Positions 10,804-20,685 of a stretch of DNA of 64,000 nucleotides are shown here, one piece after another. The position numbers were made by a program, and so were the translations under genes. Position 1 is the first letter of the stretch. Each line of letters begins with the position of its first letter. Source of the DNA: Phyto melanocephala (lineage: Eukaryota > Arthropoda > Insecta > Diptera > Rhinophoridae); assembly GCA_941918925.1 (NCBI GenBank), contig OW799233.1, forward strand, positions 71,575,578 to 71,639,577. The letters run 5' to 3'. The notes below the pieces were generated by a model. It made no database searches and was not told the DNA's origin. It saw only the letters and a program-made list of their open reading frames with translations.

Positions 10804-11227
10804 ATAAGTAATAATAATTTTAATATAACTTTGGAAGAAGATTCCATGATGGAAGAAATTCCTAACAATCAGTTAGGTTATTATGTAAATTACTTCGAGG
10901 ACGAAGTCTTTGAATTTTTAAATGATGATGTAGGTGATAAAGTGTTATTAGATTTTAAGGATGAATTTTGGTTCGATAGTGAGGGAGATCAAATCATTTT
11001 AGATATAAGTATTGAATAGTAATAATTTTAAGAAAAAAATATATAAAAAATTATTTTTTTTGTTGTTAAACTAAATATTTTGTTGGTTTTTTTATATTTT
11101 ATTTTTCTCTATCTCTCTTTTTCTCTCTCTCTTTCTCCAATTTTCCAGTAAGAGTTTCTCTTAAAAAAGTTTTTTTTTTCTAAGTTGATTAATTTCAACT
11201 AAAATAAATAAATTATACACAATTTTC

Positions 11228-11256
11228 TATAAATTGACAGTTTAATAGCATTCTCT
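11228..11256 (+). promoter_or_regulatory. TATA box and initiator of the 11281 gene
   Basis: TATAAAT at 11228 and TCTCTGCAC about 25 bases later, then the ATG at 11281. Spacing fits an RNA polymerase II core promoter. Confidence 0.4.
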
Positions 11257-11280
11257 GCACATTTAAACAAGAAGATTTCA

Positions 11281-11563
11281 ATGATGAGCACCAACACGAA
11301 TTTAATATCAACTTTTAATCAGCTTAATATGAAACAAGTCCTAAGTGTTAAGGACATGGTGCCTAGAGAAGATCATCTTATTACTGGATCTGAGCGTACA
11401 ACTACAAAACATGGAAATGCTATTATGTTGGAATTGGTCCAAGTGTACTGTACCTACCTCGAAGATTCAATGCCTAACTGATAAGGAGGTGGAAGACTTA
11501 TCTACTGGGATGTATTTAATTTATAAAATTCCTATTAATAATGATAGGCCGCGCCTACCATGA
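11281..11563 (+). pseudogene. Small Polinton-linked gene of unknown function, frameshifted
   Basis: The first frame gives 66 codons with ITGSERTTTKHGNAIMLEL. Two shifts of frame near 11450-11480 are needed to pass through a YLPRRF-type segment into LTDKEVEDLSTGMYLIYK, which ends at 11563. That mosaic resembles a family of short insect proteins with a T-x-T-K-x-G core followed by a (F/Y)LP-(K/R)-R motif. I know of it only as a repeated uncharacterised ORF and infer the Polinton link from position. Two frameshifts make this copy non-functional. Confidence 0.45.
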
Positions 11564-11619
11564 AAAATTATTATAACTTTTATGAATTTTAATACTTTTA
11601 AATTCAAAAAATAAATAAA

Positions 11620-12739
11620 TCTATATAAGTATATAGAAGTGAAACTCTGTGTGTGTGTGTTAGCTATAGACTCCGAAACTGTAAAACCGATCGGACTCAA
11701 ACTTTGGCAAGTTGTTGTACACATACCAGGGAGTGTTTATGGGTGGAAAAAAGTGGGCGGGGCCACGCCCATAAAAAATTAGTTAGCATTTTAAGCTACT
11801 TGCACATGACCGATTTTTCTGAAATTTTGCACACATATCGAGCTTTCATGACTAAATAATTTCGTGATAAGAAAAGTGGGCGGGGCCACGCCCCTAAAAA
11901 AGTTTTAATTTTGAGTTACTTGCACTGGACCGATGTTTCTGAAACTTTGCACACATATTGCGCTGTCATGACTTTATAATTTCGTGATAAAAAAAGTGGG
12001 CGGGGCCACGCCCATAAAAAAAGGTTATAATTTTGAGGTACTTGCACTGGACCGATTTTCCTGAAACTTTGCACACATATTAAGCTGTCATGACTAAATA
12101 ATTTTGTGATTAAAAAAGTGGGCAGTGCCACGCCCATAAGAAATAAATGATAGTTTTTAGCTCCTTGCACTAGATCGATTTGTCTGAAACTTTGCACACA
12201 CATATTGAGCTGTCATGACTATATATTTAATTTCGTGATTAGAAAAGTGGGCAGTGCCACGCCCATAAAAAAAGTTTTAATTTTGAGTTACTTGCACTGG
12301 ACCGATTTTCCTGAAACTTTGCACACATATTAAGCTGTCATGACTAAATAATTTCGTGATTAGAAAAGTAGGCAGTGCCACGCCCATAAGAAATAAGTGA
12401 TAGTTTTTAGCTTCTTGCACTAGATCGATTTGTCTGAAACTTTGCACACACATTTTGAGATGTCATGACTATATAATTTCGTGATTAGAAAAGTGGGCAG
12501 GGCCACGCCCACAACAAAAGTTATAATTTTGAGGTACTTGCTCTGAACCGATTTTCGTGAAACTTTGCACACATATTGAGTTGTCATGACTATACAACTT
12601 CGTGATTAGAAAAGTGGGCAGTGCCACGCCCACTAAAAAAAGTTATAATTTTTAGCTTTTTGCACTTGATATTCAATTAAAAATCAGAATGCATTTTTAT
12701 TCATTAAGGGGCGTAGCAACGCGCGCCGGGCTTTTCTAG
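11620..12739 (+). mobile_element. Non-autonomous Helitron with ~115-bp internal monomers
   Basis: Begins TCTATATAAG after an A and ends CTAG before a T, as Helitrons do. A GC-rich segment able to fold (GGCGTAGCAACGCGCGCC) sits just before the CTAG. A short GT run follows the head. The body is about eight degenerate tandem monomers of about 115 bp, each with GTGGGCGGGGCCACGCCCA and CTTGCACTGGACCGATTTT. No coding capacity. Related copies are at 13754 and 14885. Confidence 0.75.
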
Positions 12740-12806
12740 TAAATATATAAATAAAAATTGATGTATTTGTTGTTTCTTTTATGGTTCTTTAAATTTGAAT
12801 ATACTA

Positions 12807-13594
12807 ACGGCCATATGTATAAAAACTTATAACAGGCTTATAAGTCGTTTTTAAGCAAAATTCACTATTGTTGCATTCATAAACCATTAATAGACTTATA
12901 AACCTTTTATAAACCATTTATAAAATCAAAAATTTTATTGCTTGATTTACCCTTCTTTAAACCAAAAATAAGGCGACATTTCATGCAAATTTGCGTTAAA
13001 AAAATTTTTTAAAGAAATTTTGTTAAAAAATTTAAGAAAAAGCAATTGAAATATTACAATTGATTAGATTAACACATTTCGACATATAGATATGTAAGTG
13101 CAATTTATACAAAAGAAAATAATAAATTTAACAATTTTAAAATAAATAAAATTAAAAAATTATAATAGTGATGTAAGAAAAACGTAAACAAACTTTTAAC
13201 CCGAATACTTTTCTTATTGTTATTAACAAAATAGGTAAATAATTAATATTTGTATTATAATTTTTGATCAAAATTTTTCATATACCAAAGTTATATACTT
13301 TTGATTTTTTCGATGTTGTTTTTGTGCTTTAATTTTATAAAAAATGTTACCTTTACTTGATACCCGGGTAAATCTTATAGTAGTTATAAACACCACTTAA
13401 AATAAAATGACAACTAAATATAAAAAGCGTTGCCATACATACTAATAAAATCACTACAAACATTTAATAACTATAAAAGGTTTATTGTACGTTTATAAAT
13501 ACAAATTCTTATTAGTGGTTTATAACACAAAAAGCGTTTAATAACTATTGTACACTATAACCATAAAATAACTACTTTTTATGCATATAGCCGT
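12807..13594. mobile_element. MITE with imperfect ~28-bp inverted termini
   Basis: The left end ACGGCCATATGTATAAAAAC and the inverse of the right end ACGGCTATATGCATAAAAAG match at most positions. Sub-terminal TATAAACC/GGTTTATA motifs recur inside. No ORF. The target duplication is unclear because both flanks are AT-rich (AATATACT and AATATATA). Confidence 0.55.
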
Positions 13595-13599
13595 AAATA

Positions 13600-13637
13600 T
13601 ATAAAAGGTGATCATTAATAGTATATACACAGTCTCA
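13600..13637 (+). promoter_or_regulatory. TATA box and initiator of the 13660 gene
   Basis: TATAAAAGG at 13600 and AGTCTCAAAC at 13631, 23 bases before the ATG at 13660. Confidence 0.45.
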
Positions 13638-13753
13638 AACATAATATTGATTTAGAGAGATGGACGCTATTGATGATTTTCTAAAAAAATTTGAAAATGT
13701 AATATTTGAAGAAGATTTAGAAATATTACATGCATTCAAGGAACAATCTTCTA

Positions 13754-13773
13754 TCTATATATATAAAAGTGAA

Positions 13774-13820
<47 letters not shown>

Positions 13821-14884
13821 GCTATAGACTCCGAAACTGTAAAACCGATCGGACTCAAACTTTGGCAAGTTGTTGTACACATACCAGGGAGTGTTTATGG
13901 ATGGAAAAAAGTGGGCGGGGCCACGCCCATAAAAATTAGTTATCAGTTTTAGCTACTTGCACTTGACCGATTTTTCTGAAATTTTGCACACATATCGAGC
14001 TGTCATGACTAAATAATTTTGTAATAAGAAAAGTGGGCGGGGCCACGCCCCTAAAAAAGTTTTAATTTTGAGGTACTTGCACTGGACCGATTTTTCTGAA
14101 ACTTTGCACACATACTAAGCTGTCATAACCATATAATTTTATGTTTAGAAAAGTGGGCGGGGCCATGCCCATAAAAAATTAGTTATCAGTTTTAGCTGCT
14201 TGCACTGGACCGAATTTTCTGAAACTTTGCACACATATCGAGCTGTTATGACTAAATAATTTCGTGGTTAGAAAAGTGGGCGGGGCCACGCCCCAAAAAA
14301 AGTTTTAATTTTGAGGTACTTGCACTGGACCGGTTTTTATTGAAACTTTGCACACATACTAAGCTGTTATAACCATATAATTTCGTAATTGGAAAAGTGG
14401 GCAGGGCCACGCCCATAAAAAAGGTTATAACTTTGAGTTACTTGCACCAGACCGATTTTTCTGAAACTTTGCACACATATCGAGCTGTCATGACTAAATA
14501 ATTTCGTGATTAGAAAAGTGGGCAGTGCCACGCCCATAAAAAATAGGTATCATTTTGAGGTACTTGCACTGGACCGATTCTTCTGAAACTTTGCATACAT
14601 ATCGAGCTGTCATGACTAAATAATTTCGTGATTAGAAAAGTGGGCAGGGACACGCCCATAAAAAAAATTTTAATTTTGAGGTACTTGCACTGGTCCGATT
14701 TTTCTGAAACTTTGCACACATATTGAGCTGTTATGACTTTACAATTTCGTGATTAGAAAAGTGGGCAATGCCACGCCCATAAAAAAATTAATATATTTAG
14801 GTTTTTGTACTTGATATTCAATTAAAATTCAGAATGCATTTTGATTCATTAAGGGGCGTAGCAACGCGCGCCGGGTTCGGCTAG
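13754..14884 (+). mobile_element. Helitron, first of a head-to-tail pair
   Basis: TCTATATATA start preceded by A, a (GT)n run at about 13777-13818, the conserved head (ACTCCGAAACTGTAAAACCG), about eight ~115-bp monomers, and a GGGGCGTAGCAACGCGCGCC tail ending CTAG at 14881-14884. It is followed with no spacer by the TC of a second copy. Confidence 0.75.
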
Positions 14885-15724
14885 TCTATAGATATAAAAG
14901 TGAAACTCTGTGTGTGTGTGTTAGCTATAGACTCCGAAACTGTAAAACCGATCGGGCTCAAACTTTGGTAAGTTTTTGTTCACATACCAGGGAGTGTTTA
15001 TGGGTGGAAAAAAGTGGGTGGGGCCACGCCCATAAAAAATTAGTTATAATTTTAAGCTACTTAAACATGACCGATTTTTCTGAAACTTTGCACACATATC
15101 GAGCTCTCATGACTAAATAATTTCGTGATAAGAAAAGTTGTAATTTTGAGGTACTTGCACTGGACCGAATTTTCTGAAACTTTGCACACATATTAAGCTG
15201 ACATGACTTTATAATTTCGTGATTAAAAAAGTGGGCAGGGCCACGCCCACAAAAAAAATTATCATTTTGAGGTTCTTGCATTGGACCGATTTTTCTGAAA
15301 CTTTGCACACATATCGAGCTGTCATGACTAAATAATTTCGTGATTAGAAAAGTAGGCAGTGCCACGCCCATAAGAAATAAGTGATAGTTTTTAGCTTCTT
15401 GCACTAGATCGATTTGTCTGAAACTTTGCACACACATTTTGAGATGTCATGACTATATAATTTCGTGATTAGAAAAGTGGGCAGGGCCACGCCCATAACA
15501 AAAGTTATAATTTTGAGGTACTTGCTCTGAACCGATTTTCGTGAAACTTTGCACACATATTGAGTTGTCATGACTATACAACTTCGTGATTAGAAAAGTG
15601 GGCAGTGCCACGCCCATTAAAAAAAAGTTATAATTTTTAGCTTTTTGTACTTGATATTCAATTAAAAATCAGAATGTATTTTTATTCATTAAGGGGCGTA
15701 GCAACGCGCGCCGGGCTTTTCTAG
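14885..15724 (+). mobile_element. Helitron, second of a head-to-tail pair
   Basis: Starts TCTATAGATA directly after the CTAG of the preceding copy and ends CTAG before T at 15724. It has fewer monomers (about six). Its last ~400 bp match the 11620 copy more closely than the adjacent one (for example the AGTGATAGTTTTTAGCTTC monomer). Confidence 0.75.
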
Positions 15725-16142
15725 TATTACAATATTGAAGCATTCAATAAACCTTGCCCTCACAATGATTCCGATGGAGACGTAGTTGGTATTTGTGGCT
15801 GTTACTTTTTCCATATGAGAAAAGAAAAAGTTTTGAAGATAATCGAAAAATATCAAAAATTAATTAAAATGTTGAAGCATAATGATAAAATTTAAATAAA
15901 TTATTTGCTTTTAAAATTGTTAAATGTATAATAAAACAATTTATTTAGAAAAAAAAATCTCTTTTTCTTTTTTTATTTTCAAAACATATAAGATTCTTAT
16001 GTATATTATTTATTTATTTATGTGTTTATATACTTATATATACTTACATGTACATATGTACTTAAATAATTTTATCATAAAGTTATGGCGTTAATAAAAA
16101 AAGTATTACTTTTAGTATTGATATTGAAAATATTTTTTTTTT

Positions 16143-16178
16143 TATAAAAAGGAGACTTTAGATAGTTTTATCATCAGT
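16143..16178 (+). promoter_or_regulatory. TATA box and initiator of the 16201 gene
   Basis: TATAAAAAGG at 16143 and ATCAGTTT at 16173, a canonical insect initiator at the usual distance, 23 bases before the ATG. The 250 bases before it hold poly(A) signals and AT-rich spacer only. Confidence 0.5.
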
Positions 16179-16577
16179 TTACATTTAACTTTCACTCATA
16201 ATGGAAAACAAAACAAAAAAATTTGTTGCACTTGGCTTAGGAAGAAAACCACAAATATACGATGTGGTTTTTGAAATGGACTACTTTATTAATCTTAAAC
16301 TAAAAATATCCTGTGGCTTTTCTACAACACTAGGATTGAAGCCTATGATATGGTTACATTATAAGGATAAGCATTTTATTGGACTTGATCGGGAACAGTG
16401 GTTACATCTCATGAGCTATAAAGAGTATATCCAGAAAACATTAAATCAACATGATTTTATTGTAAACCTTATTCAGAATGATTGTGAGAGAGATACTTTC
16501 TATAGTTTTAAGTATAAAAATGGTATATGTTACCTTATACTAAAACAAGATAAATATGAAATCAAAATTGATTCTAA

Positions 16578-17354
16578 AGGTAGGATCACACGATTGCCAT
16601 AATGCACCAATTTCCAAAATTTTTTATATCCCAATTGTGTGATTGCACAATAAATTGGTTCATGTGACAATCGCGGGTAATATTGTGCTTGTTTTAACCA
16701 ATCAAATGCAACTCTGGTGGGGCAACCGTGTGACCACTTTAAATACAACAGCGCGGCAATAAAAATGTCAAAAGTGTGCCAATATTTATTGTGTTCTTTA
16801 GCGGCAATCAAAGTTTACAATACGCGCCAACATTTTAATTTTTGTTTGCGTGCTTCAATTATTTGTGGTTTGTGATTAAAAAGTTTTTCTTTGCATGACT
16901 ATACATTTTAATTACATAAATTTAAGCCAGTTAAGCTTTGCGTACCCCCAGCATATCTATTTTTCCTTATTAAGTGTGCACATTTCTTTTTGTAGGTATA
17001 TTTCTACAAAACCATAAATAAATTTGTTTATACCAAATAAACACACAATATACAAAGAAGATGCAATTTTCTTTCTTTTTAAAAAACAAACCATTTTAAA
17101 GCACAAAAAAACAAAACAGACACAACAAAATAAGCTATCGTTGCCACAAGCAGGAACAATCGTGTGACGGGAATGCGGCGATTTTTGTCACTATAGCATT
17201 TTACGCCATCTTGCACCAATCAAATTTGTATAAAGTGAGGCAATCGTGTGATTACAAAGTATTTGATTGGAACAATCTCATTATTGTGCGCCAACTAAGC
17301 ACAATAAAAATTGTGTCAGATTGGTGCATTTGCGGCAATCGTGTGATCCCACCT
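16578..17354. mobile_element. MITE A, PIF/Harbinger-like (3-bp TAA target)
   Basis: Termini AGGTAGGATCACACGATTGC and, inverted, AGGTGGGATCACACGATTGC, followed by TGCACCAAT on both sides (about 37 bp). Flanked by TAA at 16575-16577 and 17355-17357. A 3-bp TWA duplication is the PIF/Harbinger habit. No transposase; the middle has repeats of GTGTGACCAC and GGCAATCGTGTGA type. Confidence 0.75.
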
Positions 17355-17395
17355 TAAGACTTGGAAATCATTAAATCGTATTGGAGTATTTCTTA

Positions 17396-19130
17396 AGCTC
17401 TGTACAGACGGTTGTCAGATTTTACTTTATTGCTACACCTAAACATATGCTAACAATGGAATGACAATGAAGAATTGCTTCCATAAGGTAAATTGTCAGT
17501 TCTGACGGTTGTAAGACTTTTGTCAGAAAAGCTGACAATTTCATTGGCAGATGTTGTTCTGACAATAACATTATCTGACGATGTTGTCCTACAAAAAATT
17601 GTAAGTTTAGACGGTTGTCAGATGACGGTATAAAAAAAATTGGCAGATCTGTTGTCAGAAATTGCTTTGGTCATGTTTTTTTACAATCTTAGATTCCGAT
17701 AGCGTCTGGGGATCTAGAAAAGCTTTCACAAATTTAAAGATGGAATACTCTGTACCGTCCTCTTCATATTTACAATAATTTTTATTATTTTCATTTTGTT
17801 CTCCACTTATTGACACAAATCTAAACTGAAACAAGAAACACGCAAGAAAATTAACAATTTTTTTTTGCACAACAGCTGTTGCATTGAAAGAGCGTTTTGC
17901 AGTGATGCCATATGAAGATACATACTTAAAATTCCCACGTTTTTAAAAAAATCTCCTAAATTTTTCCTAGTATACAATTTATGTAAAAAAATTATGAAAA
18001 TGGTTCAAATTCAAGATGGCCGTCATGACAGAATGGCGAACAAATTTGTATAATGAGTGAATTTTAGTTATTAAAAATTTATCTAATTTACCCCCTGCAA
18101 TATTGGGATCAAATTAAAGGAACTGACAAGTAGAATACAGAATATCATGTATAACCTATAAAAATCAAGATGAACGCCATGACAAAATATCGAACAAATT
18201 TGTATACATAAGATGATTTTTGTAATTAAAAACTTACCGCCATCAATAGTGGTATCAAATGAAAGGGCTTGACCTGTAAAATACAGTAGGCTTAACAAAA
18301 ATTCTTTATTTAAGATGGCGTCCAACACAAAAGGGCGAATTACATATTTGTAATTCAATATGGGTATTAAATAAAAGGGCTTGAATAGTAAAATAGATTA
18401 CGCTATAAATCAATAAACATAATTATATTTTGATAATTAAAGTTTTACTCTCTACAATATTGGTATCAAATGAAAAGGCATAGTTAGCATGTATTATTTC
18501 GTATATGCAAGTATGTATGAACGTATAGAAGTCCGAGATTATGTAGTTTGTATATGTATGTATAGACGTCTATGATTATAGTGTTTATATATATTTATGC
18601 ATATACTACAAACATATGTATGTATATTTTTGCTATCAACTTTTCTTTGTAAATTATGATAAAGTTAATATCTGCATAATTCAAGCGAGTGCTGGTGACA
18701 TATATAGTAGATTAGTCATGGTCGAATATAACGTTCTTAATTGTTTTTATGTATAAATATAATAGAAAGTACAAGAAAATTCCTAAAAACAACATTCTAT
18801 TCAACAATACTAAAAGCAACATTTTATACATCTGACATCACTAACTTGTATGACAATGACGCCATTGTCATATGCACAAAACTTGTACATCTGCCAATAT
18901 AAAATTATCTGACAACATGTTTCAATGGTCTGACAATAACGATGAAGGTTGTTCAGACGATTGCAATATATCTGACAATATTGTTGTCAGGTTGCCGTCT
19001 ATCAATGGTATGACAATGACTTTTCTGCCAACATTGTTATGCAAAAATTGCCAGTTCACACGATTGTAAGGTATTTGCTACCAATTTTTCACACAATATT
19101 GTACGATCTGACAACCGTGTGTACGAAGCT
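17396..19130. mobile_element. MITE B, PIF/Harbinger-like (3-bp TTA target)
   Basis: Termini AGCTCTGTACAGACGGTTGT and, inverted, AGCTTCGTACACACGGTTGT, each continuing CAGAT. Flanked by TTA at 17393-17395 and 19131-19133. The sub-terminal 250 bp on both sides are crowded with TTGTCAGA/TCTGACAA octamers, a plausible transposase-binding array. The centre (about 17990-18480) is a minisatellite. No transposase ORF. Confidence 0.75.
17990..18480. repeat. Degenerate ~125-bp tandem repeat inside MITE B
   Basis: Three to four units sharing CAAGATGGCCGTCATGACA, GGCGAACAAATTTGTAT and GGTATCAAATGAAAGGGCTT. A related unit occurs at about 50095-50200 in another element, so this unit is a shared mobile building block. 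Confidence 0.55.
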
Positions 19131-19246
19131 TTACTACAATTCTGTGTTGGAATACAATCCTAAGAAAACAGATTTTGCATTTTTATTATGAATATTTTAA
19201 ACCAGCTTGATCTACTTTAAACAAAACTAGTATTCAATTTTGTGAA

Positions 19247-19381
19247 ATGAAAGGAATAAATGAAAGAGATATTGAAATTGATTTAACACGACTATGTTTT
19301 GAATTTAGTAAAAAAATGCAAGCGAAAATTAAAAATGATGTTAAAATTCATAGACTATTATTAAGAATTGATAAGAAGTGA
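19247..19381 (+). CDS. Small ORF, 44 codons, unknown
   Basis: ATG 19247 to TGA 19381, rich in Lys, Arg, Asp and Glu (starts MKGINERDIEIDLTRLC). It precedes the convergent protease gene by 12 bases and is followed by AATAAA-like sites. It is in good codon phase and uninterrupted, but too short to be certain. No family recognised. Confidence 0.3.
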   Translation: MKGINERDIEIDLTRLCFEFSKKMQAKIKNDVKIHRLLLRIDKK

Positions 19382-19393
19382 GAGGAAAATAAA

Positions 19394-19783
19394 CTATAAT
19401 AAAATAAAAAAAAATTTTAAAAAATGGGTTAACAATTTTAAGCATAAATGTCCACAATTAAAAGTGTTAATTTTTTTATATCTTTTAAAGTTGTATTTAG
19501 TATTATTTCCTAAATATTTTATTACTTCTAAAGGAGGTTGAAGATTACCAAAACTATCAAAATATTCTATATCTTCATTATCTTTGTAATAGGCTACCCA
19601 ATGTGTGCCATCTCCTCTATTATCGTCCAAGTTGATAATTCCACACTCTTTTTGTGGACTTTGAGGAAGTTTATCTCTCATATAAACTCCTCTAAAATTG
19701 GGAATATGATTCTTTCCAAATACTTTTAAATCTACGTCTGTGAGAGGCCTGTTGGGTAGCTGTTTTATTAGTTTTTTGATATA
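19394..19783 (-). CDS. Polinton cysteine protease (adenain-like)
   Basis: Capsid maturation protease of the Ulp1/adenovirus type. The open frame runs from 19783 to 19394 and overlaps the end of the upstream minor-capsid gene by 16 bases. The only ATG is internal (19681), although conserved-looking sequence (NFRGVYMRD) lies on both sides of it, so the start is unclear or lost. Active-site elements are visible: GTHWVAYY (His), YFDSFG (Asp) and NCGHLCLKLL (Cys). Length from the first possible codon is 129 residues, shorter than usual at the N-terminus. It probably cuts capsid precursors. Confidence in family is high, in function of this copy moderate. Confidence 0.75.
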   Translation of the reverse strand, partial: YIKKLIKQLPNRPLTDVDLKVFGKNHIPNFRGVYMRDKLPQSPQKECGIINLDDNRGDGTHWVAYYKDNEDIEYFDSFGNLQPPLEVIKYLGNNTKYNFKRYKKINTFNCGHLCLKLLTHFLKFFFILL

Positions 19784-20571
19784 TTATAAAAAGTTCCATA
19801 TCCGTTTTTATGTGGTTTGAGATATAAGCCTTTACCCATTGCTACTGCCTCTAAAGTTCTGTTATGACGCTTACTCTCTTCAAGTTGCTGTCTACCATTT
19901 TTAGCTGTTGTTATGGCTTTAGCAATTGATGATCCACCAGAAGCTAATGCACCTAGTGTACCGAGTGCAGTAAGTATGGGAACAAGAGGTATGAAGCCAC
20001 CAAGTTTTGGTACTTTAATAATTCTTGGTATTTTAATATCGAACTTTCTTCCACGAAACGAATGTTGAATAACTTTTCTTGCAGTTTTTATAACATTTTT
20101 AATATCTTGAGGTTTTTGATTCTTTAAGACAACATTTGCTGCTTTAATTGCATTATTAAAAATATTTCGCTTATAGGGGCTTTACTTGTTGCATTTAACA
20201 CCCATACCTAATTTTACTTTAGCTTTCATTGCGTTAGTAACAAAGAATGCGTTTAGTTTTTCTCCAATTGTACTATCTCTAGCTTTAACTCTTTTCCAAA
20301 CTTTATCTGCTAGTTCTTTATCTGCTTGATGTCTTTTATTAATATCAGTATTCTGAGAATAAGCAATATCATGAATTCGACAAGCTGCATTCAGGGGATT
20401 AATTCCCTTATCTGCTCTTTCTAAACGCTTTTCAAGTTTTGTTCCAGGTCCACAGTATTGATAACCGGGTAGATGAAGTTCTACTGGTAGGGAATTAATT
20501 AATTTGTTTACTAGTCCTTTTCCGTGTACGGAATGTTTTCCACTGAATTTGTTATTTACATATACAATCAT
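19768..20571 (-). pseudogene. Polinton minor capsid protein: PLA2 domain plus pX-like tail, one stop
   Basis: 268 codons from ATG 20571 to TAA 19768. The N-terminal part (residues about 22-85) is a phospholipase A2-like domain with the calcium-loop motif YCGPGT and catalytic HDIAYS, as in parvovirus VP1. It would help particles leave endosomes. The C-terminal part is basic and then has a hydrophobic Gly/Ala segment (GGFIPLVPILTALGTLGALA) and a GKGLYLKP motif, like adenovirus core peptides. The only defect is an in-frame TAA at 20182-20184 between the two halves, in an otherwise open frame. It may be a point mutation, or two separately made products. Confidence 0.75.
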
Positions 20572-20648
20572 TTATATATGCTGCAGTTTTCTTTTACAGC
20601 ATGTAATGTTTTATGCGTAGCAAAAAAAAAAAAAAATAAGCAATTACA

Positions 20649-20678
20649 TATAAAATTATAGACATATATACTCTCAGT
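20649..20678 (+). promoter_or_regulatory. TATA box and initiator of the ATPase gene
   Basis: TATAAAA at 20649 and CTCTCAGTT at 20671 (initiator TCAGT, 27 bases downstream), 10 bases before the ATG at 20686. Confidence 0.5.
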
Positions 20679-20685
20679 TATAAAG

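Larger units (their letters stand above)
2099..11019 (+). pseudogene. Polinton small C2H2/acidic protein gene, split by BEL element
   Basis: Two halves of one ORF separated by the BEL/Pao insertion. The left half (2099-2322) starts with one C2H2 finger (CIIC, then HMLTH, residues about 4-24) and an acidic stretch. The right half (10804-11019) is strongly acidic and aromatic. The element is bordered by the 5-bp duplication ATAAG (2318-2322 and 10804-10808). Counting one copy of it, the reading phase is preserved, giving a 144-residue protein with no other defect visible. A TATA/initiator precedes the gene. Function unknown; finger plus acidic tail would suit a small regulator. Assignment to the Polinton is by position and promoter style. 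Confidence 0.6.
13660..15895 (+). pseudogene. Small Polinton gene of unknown function, split by two Helitrons
   Basis: The 5' part, from ATG 13660 to about 13753, is acidic (about 31 codons). The 3' part (15725-15895, about 56 codons) contains a CGCYFFHMRK segment and a Lys-rich end. Between them lie two Helitrons. Simple removal of TC...CTAG leaves the two parts one base out of phase, so either a base was lost or the A at 13753 belongs to the insertion. I do not recognise the protein. A TATA/initiator in the same style as the ATPase gene supports it as a real Polinton gene. Confidence 0.45.
16201..19210 (+). pseudogene. Polinton gene of unknown function, interrupted by two MITEs
   Basis: An ATG at 16201 opens a basic, aromatic-rich frame. 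It is cut at 16577 by MITE A and again at 17395 by MITE B, then continues to a TGA at 19208-19210. Removing each MITE with one copy of its 3-bp target (TAA, TTA) leaves 492 bases, exactly 164 codons with no internal stop. This confirms both boundaries and shows the gene was intact when they inserted. The uninterrupted reading visible today stops at 16602 inside MITE A. I do not recognise the protein; DNA binding is only a guess. Confidence 0.6.

Noticed and set aside
13730..13939. ORF with a Cys-Val repeat
   Set aside because: Translation of the (GT)n microsatellite at the Helitron head.
11620..15724. Regularly spaced ~115-bp repeats that could suggest a CRISPR-like array
   Set aside because: Units are contiguous tandem monomers without unique spacers and lie inside elements with Helitron ends in a eukaryotic genome.
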